Notes: a model not told the origin generated them from the letters alone. A DNA stretch of 64,000 nucleotides from Fulvia fulva (GCF_020509005.1 NC_063019.1:2790001-2854000); one strand, 5' to 3'. Positions 32,594-44,271 are shown, numbered from the stretch's first letter. A program made the numbers and translations.

Positions 32594-33701
32594 TCAAGCG
32601 GTCTTCTTCTGAGCACGGAATTTCTCATGCCACTTTCTCTTCGCTCCAATGGCTGACTTTGCTTCTGCTGGAGGAGCGCCATTGGCGGCGGCCGTGGTTG
32701 AATGATAGCCATCCACGTACTTGATGCCGCTGCCATCGTCGTGCAGGCTATATGCGCCAGCAAGAAGGTTCAGTTCACACTTACTCCGCCAGGCTTCTGG
32801 CATAGCATCCTTCCATGCTTTCTTGAAGCCTGCAACGTCAGTCATCCTACCTCCCGACCCATGCTCCAGCTGACTCCGCCCAATGAAGCGTACACATCGG
32901 TCTTCATCTATTGCAAGGTTACCACCTGGTGTTGATGTCGACACTGCTGCGAACACAGCCGCGAGAATCTCCAAGGGCCAGTCGCTCCGAAGATCTAGCG
33001 CGAACGCAGGTATGTCGTCAGCGATGAAAGGATCCGTCAGATTCGCACCCTCTGCCGTCGCTGCTGTAATGGCTGCCTGCCATATCTGAGTCTTCACAGC
33101 CGCGCTTGGTGTGAAGCAACCCTCAGGGTCCGTCGACTCGAAGCACGCCAATTCTGACCACCCATCCTGGCATTCAACCTCGCTCAATGGGATGTGAGAG
33201 AATAGTTCTGCCTTGGAAATGGACTTTTGCGAGCCGTAATTGCCGGTCGACGCGTAAGTCGGCAGTACTTTCTTGATATAGGGCGCTGCGGACTGCTTGG
33301 CCTCGGGGAGTAGCTCGAGCGTAGAGTCACATTTGGACCAGGCTTGGACGCCTATCCGCGGGACAACGCCATCCTTGTCCGGGGTCTCGAGCTGGTGGGT
33401 GAGGTAGACGCTGTTGGACGTGCTGACCTGACGTATGTTCCATGTCTTGTCCTTGGTGCAGAGTACGGCGTTGGCGTCTTTGGCATCGCCTGTGACATCT
33501 TCTGTTGACTTTAGCTGTAATCTATGTTGTCATTAGTCTTTGCTTGAATGGTTCAGGATCTATATGTACCCACAGCGGCGGAGTCTCCGAGGTGATTAGC
33601 GCGAGAAGTTCGGCGGGCAGCTCCAGCAGGCGAACGTGGTGTAGGCCCCGTCCTGGCAGTACGGTCATGGGAATGCCTCTCCGGCCTTGCTGGGTGGACA
33701 T
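32594..33701 (-). CDS. DCC1: Sister chromatid cohesion protein DCC1
   Basis: Minus-strand exons 33701-33570 and 33514-32594 give 350 residues. Intron 33515-33569 (55 nt; CTAAT branch, ATTACAG acceptor) joins LLALITSETPPLW to LKSTEDVTGD. The line LLELPAELLALI, then AVLCTKDKTWNIRQVSTSNS followed by VYLT, is the conserved N-terminal part of Dcc1; the later block AELFSHIPLSEVECQDGW, an LEILAAVF segment and the end WHEKFRAQKK continue the family pattern. Dcc1 with Ctf8 and Ctf18 forms the alternative clamp loader that handles PCNA in sister chromatid cohesion and the replication checkpoint. Its size is close to the yeast protein. It is divergent from the RhoGEF gene. Confidence 0.85.
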
Positions 33702-34128
33702 TGCCGTTATCTGAATGTGTATTGTGGGACGGTAAGTGGTTGATGAACGAGAGATAGAGCCATGGACTATTCTACACGTGGGGTCGCGTGCGGGTCGTGC
33801 TCTCTCCGCAATGGCGCTAGCAAGGTAGTATGCACGATCCTGGTCTGCAACACTCACCTGCGCTGCGCAAGAGGCCCAACCTGGTCGCTGCCATTGTTTG
33901 TGTGCACAGTTGCGCTGCCCTCACCACTTTCCAGGGCGGCTGTGCGACTGGGCGCCCGCGGGTTGTTTACTGCCGCCACACTCCTGTCAACACCCATTTT
34001 GCATGGCGCAACGACCTTGACGACGCGACGAGATAATGAACAGCCCTCGGACCACAGACACAACACAAGAGCACGCGATATAGAAGGCGCGCAGCCGTCG
34101 GGCCAGCAATAGCAGTAGCAACATACAC
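33702..34128. promoter_or_regulatory. Divergent spacer between DCC1 and RhoGEF
   Basis: About 430 bases with promoters for both outward-facing genes. No clear TATA box was recognised. The sequence before 34129 (CAACATACACATGG) is a usual fungal start context. Confidence 0.45.
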
Positions 34129-37100
34129 ATGGCGACAGTAATACCGGGGCCGCCTGCACTGTCAGGCGAGCTGGCCCTCTTTCACACCACCGATCCGCTG
34201 TTGGGCAACTCTCCCGTGCTGCTCTTCCACGGCCCAGCAGCCAGCCTTGGCGCAACCAGCTCGCGCATACAGGTGCATGTCCTCACGCCAGCGGGACTAG
34301 GTCCATATTCGCGACTGTCCGTCTCGCCGAATTCGCCATTCTACTCTGCAGTCAGCAACCTTCCGCGTGAAGAGCAGGGTGATGAGGTGTGCCGCGGGCT
34401 GGCTTTCGGCCTCAAGAAGTACTTCTCGGAGCTGCCCGAAGCAGTAAGGACGACATGGTGCGCGCAGGTCAAGACGCCTTCGCCTGGTGCGTTGTTCGGC
34501 GACGACCATATTGCTATTTTGGCGACGCGCATGACCAAGATCGAGAACGTGGATGACGTGATTGGAGACATATCGGACGCCTTCTGCGAGCAGAGGCTGT
34601 CCTGGTTGGATGTAGACGTTGTACTCCCTCCTGGTGCCATCAAAGATCAGCCAGATCGATCCGACTCAGCTGGACCTGACGAGCTCGATGAAGACGAATT
34701 GCTGAAGCAGAAGTTTGGACGCTATGCTGAGCTGATCGCCAGCTTTGGTGATGTTGCGTTTTTACCCACATCGCGAGTCAAGAGGGCGCCTTCCAAAGCG
34801 AATGCGATTGGCAGAAGTGCAACATTCGCAAAGCACCAGAAGGAGAACGCAAGACGCGAGCTGAGTGAATTACTCAATACCGAGGAGAACTATGTGAGCC
34901 GGCTGGGTGAACTACAAAGCCTATCTGAAACCCTTGGAGCGGACCTCAAAGCTACACATCAACAACGACTCTCCGAAGTCTTCTCTCCTGCCATCGGTCA
35001 TATCCTCGAGGTGAACAGGAACTTCTTGGATGCTCTCAAGTCTGTGGTGGAAAGCAATGAGGTTGCAGCAGAAGATGACATTGAGAATTCTCAGGACATC
35101 GAGGAAGCTGCTCCTCATCAAACGCCAGAACCAGCCTCAGATCTGCAAGGCATCGCTCAAGTGGCACTCTGCCTGTGTGAGTGGTTCCCGAAGTTCGCGG
35201 AGTGCTACAAGGACTATTTGAGTGCTCATGCTCAGGCATCCCAAGTGCTTCGCACGATCTTGCGAAGCGGTGATGCTCTCGCAAATGAGTTCCAAGACAT
35301 TGGAGAGCAGAAAGTCATTTCGTTGCTCATCGAACCGGTCCAGCGTCTTCCGCGATACAATCTCTACATCGATGGCATCACTAAGCAGCTACCTGCAAGA
35401 CATCCTGCATTGAAGCCATTACTTCGAGCACGCGACATTGTTACCGAGATATGCGCCGAGAATGAAGGATCAGAGACTGCAGCAGTGGTGGAGAGGCTGA
35501 GGTCTCGAACAACTGGCTGGCCCGGAGACATCAGCATTACTGGCAGACTGATTACTGGCGCCGACTACGTCGAGCTCGTGGCGCCGTATGCTGCGGAGGG
35601 ATGCGATGGCCCGCGTGGCATCTTGCTCCTATTTACTGACGGTATTGTCGTGCTGGAGAAGTCTGGCAACAGCAGAACAAATGCCAGGGCGCTGTTGACA
35701 GAACTCGAAAGTGGCTCGTTGCCGACTAGATCAGTGGAAAGCCTTCCCGAGACGGCTGGAGATCTGCACTTCATTCGTCGTCTCCAGCTTGACGCCGTGC
35801 AGTGCACCGAAGGTCACGATGGACAAACTTTGCAGCTACTCACCTTCTTCAAACTCGCCATGGGCGCACTCGCTTCTCACGAGCCCATACTGGACTCATG
35901 TCAGATTGTGAGGCTCGAAGCATCGTACGAAAGCAGGGTATCGCGCTTCATAGAGGAAGTCACGAAAGCAAGAGTTGAGAGTCGCTTCTCCGAGGCGGAA
36001 AGAGAGTCGATGAGATGGGAGCTACGTGCGACAGATCCCGCCTCTGACAGCCTGAGCTTGTTCGGAGCGGTGTTTGACGACTCAACCCAGGCACACGTCG
36101 ACTCCAGGCTGAGCAACACCACAGTGCGCATTGTGGTGGACACTGAACGACATGACAGCAAGCCACAAGCTGGGCAAGGCGGTCTTCGGACTGTGGTAAA
36201 CCTGACTCCCGGCCGTGATGGGCTATGGCGACTATCTATCGACTCAATCGATGGGACTACCGGCCGCGAGCACGTTGGCACACTCGATGTAGTGCCTGCA
36301 ATTCGACGGAAACTTGCCACGCTGCTCAGTAACAGGCTGACGATCGACAAATCCAGTATGACGGCATGTCTTCTCAGCAGGAATCTCGACATCTTACGCT
36401 CACTGCAGATGCAAGCCGCGCCGAGAGATGGCGACGACATCAAGTTCCTGCTTGCGCCACGCGAGCAGATACACCGACCAAAGTCTCCCAAGAAGCTTCT
36501 TTCGAGTTTCTTGTCCAGCGTCGGACCTGGCGACGAACCTCGCAATCTTCTCAGAAAGGAGTCTAGGGATTTACCGACACTTTCCGCACAGAGCTCCTTC
36601 TCCTATGCACCCAGCATGGTGTCGCAGAAGCCACCTAGCCGCGAATCACGACCATCTTCACGAGATCAAGCCGTGTCAACATCATTCTCCTCGACATCTT
36701 CGGATTTCCCGACACCGCAGCTGAAGAAGTTGGAAGACACGTTATCAGCATACATCCTTGCCTTGCAGGCTCGTAAGGGCAACATCGTGGGCAAGAACCT
36801 CAAGAACCGAATTGTCGCTGACGAAACGCTCGTCAACGAGCTTTACAACAGTCTGATCGAAGACCCGAACATGATGGTACTAGCAGCGCAAGCTCCGCTC
36901 GATGTGCTTTTCGCTGGGTTCGAGAAGTTCTTGAACGTGGCTTGGAGAGACACTGTGGGACAGGTAATGCCCAGCTCGGTCATCCAAGAGATTCAGACCA
37001 AAGCTGAGAGCCTGTTTCCACGCGACTTCGACGAGTACTTCCGATCAACCTTGTCACAACTAGGTCCGCAGAATCAGCGAGCTTTCAAAGCCATCATGAA

Positions 37101-38859
37101 GTTACTGGCGGATCTTCTTGATGGCACCGGCAACGACGGCGACCGAGGGACACTGACTGCCTGTTTCGCCGAGCTCCTGGTGACAGAAGGCAATCCGCAT
37201 GACTACATTGCGCTCATAGACCGTGTTGTGGACGATACCGAAACTTACTTTGGAGAGCCAGTCGAAGGGAAGTATCATAATACGGGGTCAGTGAACTCAC
37301 ACAAGCGAGCGAGGTCCGTCAACTCTTCTTCGCTCACTAGCAATACCTCGTCACTGCGACGCAAGTTCGGCTTCAGTACACTGTCTCGAGAGAACAGCAA
37401 GTCTGAGCAGGAGTCAAAAGTCTCTTCGGTCTGGAGGACGCTGAGCAAAACAAATCGTACTGATGCTAGTCCGCACGGTAGCTTGTCAAAAGGCTCACTT
37501 GGCCGGTCGCAATCTATCGATGAAGGCAAAAGCCTGGGTAGCAGACCTCTATCTGGAGACAGCACGAAACGTCATGGATTTGGCGAGATGCCATCGATGC
37601 CTGCTCTTGGCCGCACTCCATCCAGTAACAACCTTGGACTATCCACAATTGGAGAGCATCCGAGCTTCATACCGACTGGCCCGCCCAGGAAGAAGCGGCG
37701 TAGTTCGCTGTCAGACTTGACGAGCCTCGACAACACACCACAAAAGGAGCCTTCGTCACCGGAACGTTCGAGACAACCTTCGCCCCAACGAGCATCCCCC
37801 CAGCGACCGCCATTGGTGCACAGCAAGACTGACGTTGACAAGGAGCTGCCGGTCTCGCCACCACCGTCGACACCGTCATCAAGAGTTGGCAGATTCGCGA
37901 CACCTGTACAGACTTCTCCACGCTCGAGACTGCCATCGTCCTTTAGGAGGGAGATGTCGCCAGGACCATTGCGTGCACTGACAAAGCCAGATGTACCACG
38001 TCCAAAGACCAGCGGAGGCAATGTCGAGCATGTCAGACCGAAGACAAGTGGTGGACCGTCGGATGAGGTGACGATCACCGCCCGACCGACCTCGAACATT
38101 CCAAGTCTGGCTCCCAGGTCCAATGGTTTCAGCCTTCAGAAACCGGCGCCCTTGACACCAATGCGCAACGGCCTGTCTGAGCGACCTGGTGCTGGAAACA
38201 TCGTCAAGAAGCCATCATCACCTCCAGCTGAGAAGACAACGCGCAATCGAAGTCATACGGACTCTGCTGCACCAATGACTCCTTCGCATAGGAAGCTACG
38301 AATGCAATCGCCCCAGAAGCTCCGTGAGCGACTACACAATGAGCAGAGTTCGATCTTAGCAACGCAGGGCTCTTTACAAGACGAGCTCAGTAAGATAGGC
38401 GATGAGCTAACTTCATCGACAATGACTCGAGGCTCTCCGATGCGCCCAGGAAGCAAGAGCAACACTATTGGCGGCCGAGGCTCATTCTCTCAGCCCAGCA
38501 ATATGGACCTCGCACAACGTGTTCTTAAGATCGAAGGTCAACTACCCAAGCAAGCCGAGGACTTCAATGCACGGATACAGAGCATCCAATCCGATCTGAC
38601 GACGTCGCTGAGCGTGTCTGAGACCAAGTCGAAGAAGCTAGATGAACTGTACCGCGAGGCCAACGCTGAGAACGAAGCTCTTTACGCCAGGTTCAACGAT
38701 GAGCTGAGTCGGGTCATGAAGGCCGTGAGGGGTGGCGAGGGCGTGGAAGAGTTGAAGAAGCAGCTGAGAGAGAGTCAAGAGGAGGCAGCAAAGCTCAGGC
38801 GAGAGACAAGTCGACTTAGGCGGGAGAATGCTGGGTTGCGGTCACAGTTGAGGGAGTAG
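34129..38859 (+). CDS. Large Rho guanine-nucleotide exchange factor (DH domain)
   Basis: One intronless frame of 1576 residues. A DH (RhoGEF) domain lies at about residues 242-445: ELSELLNTEENYVSRLGELQ opens it, and EQKVISLLIEPVQRLPRYNL is the conserved helix that contacts Rho switch regions. A PH-like segment probably follows (residues about 460-620; ILLLFTDGIVVLEKSGNSR). Residues about 870-1040 form a separate helical domain (LSAYILALQARKGNIVGKNL, AAQAPLDVLFAGFEKFLNVA) that may have a RhoGAP-like fold. The next 430 residues are Ser/Pro-rich with many SP/TP sites, and the last 90 are a coiled coil (LRRETSRLRRENAGLRSQLR). It likely activates a Rho-type GTPase in polarity or wall synthesis. 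Which GTPase it acts on cannot be told. Confidence 0.85.
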   Translation: MATVIPGPPALSGELALFHTTDPLLGNSPVLLFHGPAASLGATSSRIQVHVLTPAGLGPYSRLSVSPNSPFYSAVSNLPREEQGDEVCRGLAFGLKKYFSELPEAVRTTWCAQVKTPSPGALFGDDHIAILATRMTKIENVDDVIGDISDAFCEQRLSWLDVDVVLPPGAIKDQPDRSDSAGPDELDEDELLKQKFGRYAELIASFGDVAFLPTSRVKRAPSKANAIGRSATFAKHQKENARRELSELLNTEENYVSRLGELQSLSETLGADLKATHQQRLSEVFSPAIGHILEVNRNFLDALKSVVESNEVAAEDDIENSQDIEEAAPHQTPEPASDLQGIAQVALCLCEWFPKFAECYKDYLSAHAQASQVLRTILRSGDALANEFQDIGEQKVISLLIEPVQRLPRYNLYIDGITKQLPARHPALKPLLRARDIVTEICAENEGSETAAVVERLRSRTTGWPGDISITGRLITGADYVELVAPYAAEGCDGPRGILLLFTDGIVVLEKSGNSRTNARALLTELESGSLPTRSVESLPETAGDLHFIRRLQLDAVQCTEGHDGQTLQLLTFFKLAMGALASHEPILDSCQIVRLEASYESRVSRFIEEVTKARVESRFSEAERESMRWELRATDPASDSLSLFGAVFDDSTQAHVDSRLSNTTVRIVVDTERHDSKPQAGQGGLRTVVNLTPGRDGLWRLSIDSIDGTTGREHVGTLDVVPAIRRKLATLLSNRLTIDKSSMTACLLSRNLDILRSLQMQAAPRDGDDIKFLLAPREQIHRPKSPKKLLSSFLSSVGPGDEPRNLLRKESRDLPTLSAQSSFSYAPSMVSQKPPSRESRPSSRDQAVSTSFSSTSSDFPTPQLKKLEDTLSAYILALQARKGNIVGKNLKNRIVADETLVNELYNSLIEDPNMMVLAAQAPLDVLFAGFEKFLNVAWRDTVGQVMPSSVIQEIQTKAESLFPRDFDEYFRSTLSQLGPQNQRAFKAIMKLLADLLDGTGNDGDRGTLTACFAELLVTEGNPHDYIALIDRVVDDTETYFGEPVEGKYHNTGSVNSHKRARSVNSSSLTSNTSSLRRKFGFSTLSRENSKSEQESKVSSVWRTLSKTNRTDASPHGSLSKGSLGRSQSIDEGKSLGSRPLSGDSTKRHGFGEMPSMPALGRTPSSNNLGLSTIGEHPSFIPTGPPRKKRRSSLSDLTSLDNTPQKEPSSPERSRQPSPQRASPQRPPLVHSKTDVDKELPVSPPPSTPSSRVGRFATPVQTSPRSRLPSSFRREMSPGPLRALTKPDVPRPKTSGGNVEHVRPKTSGGPSDEVTITARPTSNIPSLAPRSNGFSLQKPAPLTPMRNGLSERPGAGNIVKKPSSPPAEKTTRNRSHTDSAAPMTPSHRKLRMQSPQKLRERLHNEQSSILATQGSLQDELSKIGDELTSSTMTRGSPMRPGSKSNTIGGRGSFSQPSNMDLAQRVLKIEGQLPKQAEDFNARIQSIQSDLTTSLSVSETKSKKLDELYREANAENEALYARFNDELSRVMKAVRGGEGVEELKKQLRESQEEAAKLRRETSRLRRENAGLRSQLRE

Positions 38860-39423
38860 ACTCGATGTGCGACCGCGCCAGATCAAGATACAGCAAGGCG
38901 TTTCGGGTTTGGAGTTTGGAGAATACCACAATGGCTGCTTCACGGCCTCGAGAGCATATCGTATTCCTTTGGGTACTGGAGATACTGTAGCAGTTAGTAT
39001 AGGCGCACTCAACGTTGTACAGACTATATTTCGCTTCAAGTCAAAGTTAACGTGTTGAATCGATACGATGCAAGACTCCTGGTGCCAAACCACACGTGAA
39101 AGCTCTTATTGAGTGTAGGAGAAAAGATGCGCTTGGAACACAATGGATTGCATTGTCGATTTGCTAGCAAAAAGTCAAGCTCAGCAGGTGATCCCTATCG
39201 ATCTCCCAGCCACGTCTGAGGCCCAGCAGGTGACTTAGCGTTACAGCCACGTCTGAACTGCTCAGCAGGTGATGTTCGATGGTTCTGCAGCCACGTCTGA
39301 GCTCGATGTCTTTTCTTGCTGCGCGCCGGCACAAAGCAGAAGTTTAACATAACCAGTGTCCCCGCACGCCTTGCCTCAATGCATTGATCGATCGATGGAG
39401 GTAGATGTTACCGTGAGCGGCAT
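38860..39423. other. Intergenic with about 40-bp triplicated motif
   Basis: About 560 bases between convergent genes. It contains the 39181-39303 tandem repeat listed separately. Nothing else was recognised. Confidence 0.5.
39181..39303. repeat. Imperfect tandem repeat, three units of about 40 bp
   Basis: Each unit starts CAGCAGGTGA and ends CAGCCACGTCTGA. Starts are near 39182, 39223 and 39262, with variable middles. The shared ends are perfect while the middles differ in sequence and slightly in length. Confidence 0.8.
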
Positions 39424-40099
39424 CTAGGGCTCAGCGGTGATACCGCACTGTAGACGTCCTAGGTCAGCTTCTCCTCACAAAGCTCCGAAGGTGTCAGATG
39501 GCAAGGTACTCACAGTCAAGAACGCAGTATAACTAGCCTCGCTGGGCGGCTGCAGCTGTCCATTGTAAACACAACCATGCAGCTCCCGATCACTGACACA
39601 CTGGTACTCAAAGCTCGAGCCATCCGATGTAGACGTGAACTTGGCAGTAACATTGGTGTAATCATTTCCCTCATCGGGGCAACCCACAAACTCCACCTTG
39701 AAGTTCGCGTAGCAGTCACGGTCGTCTTGGGCACCGAACTTGTCGGTGAGGGGAACGTGGAGGTACTCGACTCCGCGGCCTGTGCAGAAGTTTTTGCCCT
39801 TGGAGACGAGGTTGGAGGAGGTGCACCAGTTGATGCCGTAGGCCCAGGCGTTGATTTCGGATTCTTGGGAGGGGACTCTGGATCTTTCTGTCAGAGACAT
39901 GCTACGAAGATTGAGGGCTTGGTAGTACGTACTTGACGGAGGCAACGAGAAGGCTTGGACCGAGAGTCTCGTCGAAAGCGCAAACTTTGCGGTTGCCGTT
40001 GATGAGCTCGCTCTCTGGCTGGGCGGCGCCTTGAGCAACGGCTACGGCATTGGTGCCGGCGATGAGGGCCAGGGTGGCGGCGAAGATAGTTGGAAGCAT
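39424..40099 (-). CDS. Small cysteine-rich secreted protein
   Basis: The gene starts at ATG 40099 on the minus strand. Residues 1-23 (LPTIFAATLALIAGTNAVAV) form a signal peptide. Intron 39878-39932 (55 nt) joins LLVASVK to VPSQESEINAW. A second intron is likely: donor GTGAGT at 39513, GCTGAC branch site, acceptor CTACAG ending at 39448, giving the end FLTCGITAEP and 184 residues. If unspliced, the frame ends at 39475 (189 residues). The spliced form has eight cysteines in the mature part, an even number suited to disulfides; the unspliced form has seven. Sites NVT and others could be glycosylated. I recognise no family. It is secreted, possibly an effector-like or surface protein. Confidence 0.65.
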
Positions 40100-41116
40100 C
40101 TTGCTATCCTGTTGGTAGAGATCTGTAGAATAGTTATGAAGGAACACTCGATTCTGGTGCTCAAGATAAGAGGATGGAACTCCCTCTATATATGTCACAC
40201 AGCTTCAAGTAATCCTAGTACAAGGCCGCACCTACCGCAAAAGACCCATCAAGGATGTTCTTTCTCGAAGTGTGCTGGCCTGGCTATAATATGTCTCATG
40301 ACATCGATCAGAAGCAAGTGTCGCCTCTGTTCAACAACGTGCAGCTCTAGAGACTAGCCATTAGCAGTATTAGTACCATGGCTACTGCCGGTACATGGTA
40401 AGGTCGGATGCTCCAGGAACACTGTTTTTAGCAATGCATGTTCCCAAGATCTACTAGAGCTGGTTCAAATTTCGGCGCCAGTGTGGGCTGCGCTAGTTCT
40501 CATCGAAGGAGGAATGGCAGGGGGGTGCGGTATCGATGCCTGCAGCTCCGAGAGCAGTCTCCTAATCGGCTCTTCGTGCGCGCCACAGTATTATGAGGGT
40601 TCTGGCGTGGCAGGGGTACAATTAATGCTGTAGCGCTCATGTAGCAGAGTCATTATTCGGCGAAGCAGAAAGGGCTTTGGATGGAAAAGACAGGACGCTG
40701 ATGAACGTGGGTGGCACCACGCATGCGGAGGCCCAGGATCTTGGATTGTGCCATGCGCGTGATCCCTGCGGCCACACAAATTGGCGGTCGACTGTCTCGC
40801 ATGGTGATTACATATCTTCACGCAGCGCGTCTTTCCGAAACGTCTCGATTCAGTACCAGACGGGTGCCTTCCACTTCCGCGCAGTGCTGTTGCTTCGCCT
40901 TGCCGTCTAGTGCTATACGTGTGTCGGTCGCCGGTCGTGAGCTTTGGCAGTTCATGTGCGGTGGCTCGTACGGTCTGTATAAAGCAACTATACCACTGCG
41001 TGCCGCGCCTCGCGAGCCGGGTCGAAGAAAACTACAGGGATTACTTCTATGGTCAGCCGATCGCAGCGACGAAAGCGTTGAAGCCACCTTCCGTGGCATG
41101 GACTTCGATTGACTTC
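40100..41116. other. Intergenic, secreted protein to TSC1
   Basis: About 1.0 kb holding the promoter of the secreted-protein gene near 40100-40300 and the 3' flank of TSC1. Open frames are short and overlapping on both strands. No repeat was recognised. Confidence 0.45.
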
Positions 41117-44100
41117 CTACAAGCCCGCGATACCCTTCAACGCCTTGAATCCCTTCATTTCCTTTTCTTTCGCGGCCTCCTTCTCCTTGGGCTTGAGTTT
41201 AATATTCTGCGCACCTCCTGCGAAGACCGTCAGCGCGCGACTCAACGAGCAGGAAACAAGCTGTACGACTGACCTCTGCCATAGACACGGACCTTGCTGT
41301 CCGCATTGATCTTGTCCTTCCTGTCCTTTCCGCTATCACCGCTGATGACACTGCGCTCATCCGCTCCCAAGGGCGCAGTAGGCATGTATGCGGACGGAGC
41401 TTTGCTAGAATTCCTCTTTGTGCTCGTCGTTGACAAACGAGGCTTCCACGTCAGTCCTGCAGCACTGTTGATCGTAGCTTCACTCCGAGGTGCCGAGACG
41501 GGAGATATGGGCAGCGCGCGCATGTCCTGAGGGTATCGCTTTGGGCCAGGATCGCTGGCACTGACGTTTGTGTATGCGGCCTCCGACGCAGCATCGTATT
41601 TGCTGGCAAGCTCGTAGATGCCGTCTATAACACCACGTCGAAAGCCGAGACCGCCACTCATCGCATCTGGTGTTCTGTCATGGTCGCTGTAGCCGCCGAC
41701 ACTGCCACTGCGTCTTAGATTGTAGCTCGTTGGCGAGAGCTGACTTTTGATTGACTGATACTCAAGTTCTAGGTCGGTGTGTCGCTCCAGTAACCGCGAG
41801 TGCGTCTTCTTGAGCTGCGCAAGTTTTGCTTGTGCATCGGCAAGAGCCTGTTGCATCGCATAGTTGTCATTCGACAGTGATGTTGGAGGTCGGTCATATG
41901 TGGCAGAAACGCCAACTTGAGCCTCAAGCTCGGCCAATCTGTCAGCGTACACCCGCTTCGTCCTTTCTCGTTCATGTTCGTGACGCTGCAGCCGCATTTG
42001 CATGGTCTCTTTCTCGCTCTGCAGAATCTCCATCTCGCGCTTGGCCTGATCAAAATCAAATTCGCGGTACTCGAACTCGCGCACTTTTCTTTGTGCTTCC
42101 GTCAGCTGTTTTTGCAGTTTCTGAAGCTGTTCCACATCGCGATTCATCATCTCAAGCTGGTGTGACTTGCCAAGCTCCCGCGCCTCCGCAGCAGAAAGCA
42201 GGTCGCGGTAGTGTTTCATCTCCGAGCGTAGTCGTTTGAGCTCGTCAGCGTCGGCTGCCCACGTCTCCTGCTCCTTCTTCATCTTGTGGAAGCGTTCCGT
42301 GAGGTTCGTCTCCAGGTTGCTTGTTTGCTTGCGCGTGAGATTGGAATCTTTGATCGTGGCCTCACGAGCGTTGCGGACCTGCTCCAGTTGTTGCTTTAAG
42401 GCGCGATTTGCGTTGATCAGATTCAAAGTTTCCGCTTCAACCGTCGCATCCTTGACGTTCTTGCGCATCAGCTGGCCAATATGAGATGAGTACTGCGCCC
42501 TGTGCCATCGTTCAAAGTTGAGATCGTTTTGAAGACCGATGATCTTTTGTTGCAGAAATTCGAGGTTGTTCTTGGGTTCCGGTCTATTACCCAAGCCTAT
42601 GTTGGTTGGAAATCCTTGAAGCGGCAAAGGGAATTCATCGAGTGATGGTGACACGCCAGATCGGCGCGTAGGTGTCTTCGGCCGCAACATATCCTCTGAT
42701 CTATCGTCCACAGGCCCAAGCACGGGACTTTCCTCCATGCTGATCGCGGACACAGCAGTAGATTGTGTATTACGCCAACTACCTCCTGAGCGCGAGCTGG
42801 TGTGACTGATCGATGGCGATGTCGTACCATGAGCGCTCGGCGGTATACGTTGAAGTGGCGGCAGATCCGGCAGTCTCCCCGTAGGCGGTGGACCAGGACT
42901 CGTCAGTGTCGGCTTCGTGTTCAGCGCCAGGGCATGGCACTGTGCCACAACATCCGCGGGATCCATCTTCGGCCACTTGGTATCGATGAGCTCCTCCTCC
43001 ACAGTCATATTGAAGAAGTTTGGATGGAGTAGATGTACTTGGCGGTATTGATCGGTCCTGCTGCGAATCACTGCTTGGTCAAGATCGAATTCGTCCGCTC
43101 CAGGGAACTCGAGGTTCTTGAGAAACCTTCGCGGCTTTCGGACGTAGCTCATGAAGTTGAGCGGGTACAAGCCGTATAGGTAGGTGAAGTATGTCATGAC
43201 TTCAGGCGCAGTGGCTTCTACCACATCATCCTTCGGCCGGGCGTGTTCCCAAGCAGTGTCGATACCGACGTCTCCATGATCTTGGCTGTCGGAAGGTATG
43301 CGGTCATCGGTGACCAGGCTCTTCTGCGCTTCGGTACTCAGCGGACTGAATTTCTCCCAGCACAAGAGTCTGCTGTAGACCAGGAATAGGCGAGGAAGCT
43401 TGTCTCCAAGAGATCCGGGCATGTGTGGCATGAGCATGATGAGTGACTTTAGCGCCACTGAAAGTATCGTCGTGGAAGTGTCGTTCATGAGGCATTTGAG
43501 AAGGTCGTCGATCAGCGGAGTGTGCATCACATTGTACAGATGAGGCACCTGATTCTGCAGAAAGGCACTGAGTAGGGTCAACCCCTGCAGTCGTGTTTCC
43601 GCCCTCACGATCAAGTCGTCCAGACTGTTGAAGAAGTGCTTGGGCATCTTTCGTGCGAATGCCACAAGTGCATTCTCAGCCTGTTTCGCAATCTGTGCAT
43701 TATCCGATGCCACACACAGCTCATCCTCCTCCAGGCCTTTGGTGCGTGAAATGTACAGTTCGAGTAGATCGTTGCGTATCCGTGTCGATGTTCTCGCTCG
43801 TTGCTTGGCATTATTGTCGTCTTCGTCGTAAATCATGAGGCTCGTAATGAAGTCTTGCGCATCATCCTGTGCGGACTTCTTGTATCCCACCGCGCTGACG
43901 ACGGGCTTCGCAGCCAGGCGATACCATGCCAGAAGATGATCCTCATGCACAATTGCTGGCCGCAGCTCCTTCAGCACCCCAATAAATGCCCCAAGCTTCT
44001 GGGTGCTCTGTCCGATATATTTGTCGCAGAATTGTTTAAGCTCTTGATTGGCTCGGGAAGGCTCTTCATCGTCTACGTTCCCATCGTGTGCTTCCACGAA

Positions 44101-44271
44101 GGCCTGCAGCATTCGTCGGCTCTCGGACGGCAGCGATAGTGGTATCTTTGAGCCACTGAAGTGGGTCTGAAGTGCTTTAGTAGCATCTCTGATCGATCTG
44201 CGGTCGTCGTCGTGGTTAGCTAGCGGACTCTTGCCGCGGGCAGCATAAGCCCGTGAGGTGTGAAGCGACAT
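41117..44271 (-). CDS. TSC1: TSC1 (hamartin) homologue
   Basis: Exons 44271-41274 and 41217-41117 give 1032 residues. Intron 41218-41273 (56 nt, donor GTCAGT) joins VRVYGRG to GAQNIKLKPKEKEAAKEKEM, ending LKGIAGL. The hamartin domain fills the first 430 residues; helices such as LDDLIVRAETRLQGLTLLSA, PLIDDLLKCLMNDTSTTILS and VMTYFTYLYGLYPLNFMSYV with RKPRRFLK match fungal Tsc1. A Ser/Pro linker with FP LPLQGFPTNIG-type words precedes a long coiled coil at about residues 570-840. With Tsc2 it forms the GAP complex for Rheb, restraining TORC1 in response to nutrients. The start MSLHTSRAY was chosen as the first in-frame ATG beside conserved sequence; an upstream in-frame start at 44352 is less likely. 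Confidence 0.88.
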
